Positions 5,320-6,207 of a stretch of 6,207 bases of DNA are shown piece by piece. The notes below the pieces were generated by a model. It saw nothing but the letters and a program-made list of their open reading frames with translations. It was not told the origin of the DNA and did not search any database. How positions within the stretch are numbered: position 1 is the stretch's first letter; the number at the start of each line of letters is the position of its first letter. The position numbers were made by a program, and so were the translations under genes. This stretch comes from Acidobacteriaceae bacterium (GTDB lineage Bacteria; Acidobacteriota; Terriglobia; Terriglobales; Acidobacteriaceae), in the NCBI GenBank assembly GCA_003165855.1, contig PMXH01000547.1, positions 13,045 to 19,251 on the forward strand, in the 5' to 3' direction.

Positions 5320-6207
5320 TTAGGCGAGGCGTCGCCGTCCCGTCAGCGCCTCGAAGCCGGAGATCACGTCGAACAGCTCTTCATCGATGGATTCCTGGCG
5401 AACGCGGCGGAAGGTGCGGTTTAAATCTTCCAAAATGTCTGCGATGTTCTTTTCCGCGCGTTGCATGGCCGCCAGACGGCTGGCGTTTTCGCTAGCAAGG
5501 GATTCGGCGCAGGCCTGAAAGAGCAGAACAAAGAGGTATCCTCGGACGAAAGCCCGAAGCGCCGACTCGGCTCCTTCGATGACCTCCGGCAAATTCTTTG
5601 TCGGCCACGCCATTGCGGCGAGCTTGTTTTGCCAGGTGTGATCCAGCGGCACCAGTCGCTCGCTGACCGGCTCGTAAACGGCTCCGAACCTCGGGTGGTT
5701 GTGGAAGACATAGACCTCACCGACATTGCCGTGCTCGAGAGCCGCTTCGATTTCGATGAGAATCTGTCCGACAAGGGAAGTGATGGCATTCACCGAGGTC
5801 GGAACCGATAGCAGGTCGACTGGGGCCACGCCGGTGTCCGCCAAGAGCGCGTGAGCGCGATCGCCGACGGCCCAGATTTTCGCTATTTTGCCGGGTAACG
5901 TTTTGAGTTCGTGCACAGCAAATTCCACGATTACTTCATTAAACCTGCCGACAAGACCCTGGTCCGAACCGAACACGACAGCGCCGATCTTTCCTTCATT
6001 CGTCCGCTCGTGCGGCGGCCGTTTTCCCTCGGCGAGCGAAACCGCGTCGGCCTGATGGAGACACGCGACCAATGCGAGTTCCACGGTACGATAGTAGTCG
6101 TCGAGCGATTGCACTGCTTTCTCGTATTGCCCAATGCTGGATGCCGCCAGCGCCTTCATCGAACGAACCACACCTTCGAGATCCCCCGCGCCGTCGATTT
6201 TTCGACG
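5320..6207 (-). CDS. atpG: Alternate (N-type) F1Fo ATPase gamma subunit, 5' end beyond window
   Basis: The gamma subunit is the rotating central stalk of F1, coupling ion flow through Fo to ATP synthesis or hydrolysis. 295 residues are visible. The frame is open past a GTG at 6171 to the window edge, and those 12 codons read RRKIDGAGDLEG, the normal N-terminal helix, so the true start lies a few codons outside. The N-terminal coiled-coil helix (VVRSMKALAASSIGQYEKAV) and C-terminal helix (ASENASRLAAMQRAEKNI to ISGFEAL, visible residues about 238-288) form the shaft. GSDQGLVGRFN at about 80-90 matches the core-domain motif SD-GL-G-FN. Wording such as MKALA, SASENASR-type and GFEAL follows the alternate or Na+-linked type rather than the housekeeping AtpG. 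In alternate operons gamma is usually the last gene, which agrees with this being the final minus-strand gene before a convergent gap. It ends in TAA at 5320. Confidence 0.9.
   Translation of the reverse strand, partial: RRKIDGAGDLEGVVRSMKALAASSIGQYEKAVQSLDDYYRTVELALVACLHQADAVSLAEGKRPPHERTNEGKIGAVVFGSDQGLVGRFNEVIVEFAVHELKTLPGKIAKIWAVGDRAHALLADTGVAPVDLLSVPTSVNAITSLVGQILIEIEAALEHGNVGEVYVFHNHPRFGAVYEPVSERLVPLDHTWQNKLAAMAWPTKNLPEVIEGAESALRAFVRGYLFVLLFQACAESLASENASRLAAMQRAEKNIADILEDLNRTFRRVRQESIDEELFDVISGFEALTGRRRLA

Noticed and set aside
5056..5424. 122-codon plus-strand frame spanning LysE and the gamma gene
   Set aside because: It is out of frame with LysE, rich in Arg and Pro, and crosses a convergent gap; it is a shadow frame.

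Overview
The window reads like a fragment of a soil bacterium, probably Acidobacteriota. This is an inference from moderately high GC, Acidobacteria-like versions of the STAS, DUF302 and Fis-type regulator proteins, and an alternate-type ATP synthase gamma subunit. No rRNA, tRNA, CRISPR array or insertion sequence was seen.

Layout. Positions 1-398 hold no convincing gene. From 3221 down to 399, four genes lie on the minus strand in the order STAS-domain protein, exported alpha/beta-hydrolase, exported DUF302 protein, second exported alpha/beta-hydrolase. The two hydrolases are clear paralogues that bracket the DUF302 gene. Just upstream of the STAS start is a full-consensus sigma-54 (-24/-12) promoter. 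A 45-nt stem-loop lies between the first hydrolase and DUF302. Positions 3222-3759 form a long intergenic region with that promoter, a second weaker sigma-54-like site facing the other way, repeats placed where enhancer sites would be, and two tiny possible ORFs.

Positions 3760-4713 (minus) encode the AAA+ and Fis DNA-binding parts of a sigma-54 activator that has lost its sensory N-terminus. It is joined head-to-head near 4687-4697 to a LysE-family transporter (plus strand, to 5242) that has lost its first membrane helix. Two unrelated genes broken at the same point indicate a rearrangement breakpoint or an assembly chimera. The right end (5320-6207, minus) is the gamma subunit of an alternate (N-type) F1Fo ATPase, entering from beyond the window edge.

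Working model (inference): the STAS/hydrolase/DUF302/hydrolase cluster is one sigma-54-dependent unit that sends three proteins out of the cytoplasm. The neighbouring sigma-54 activator is a candidate controller, but its truncation leaves its present activity uncertain.
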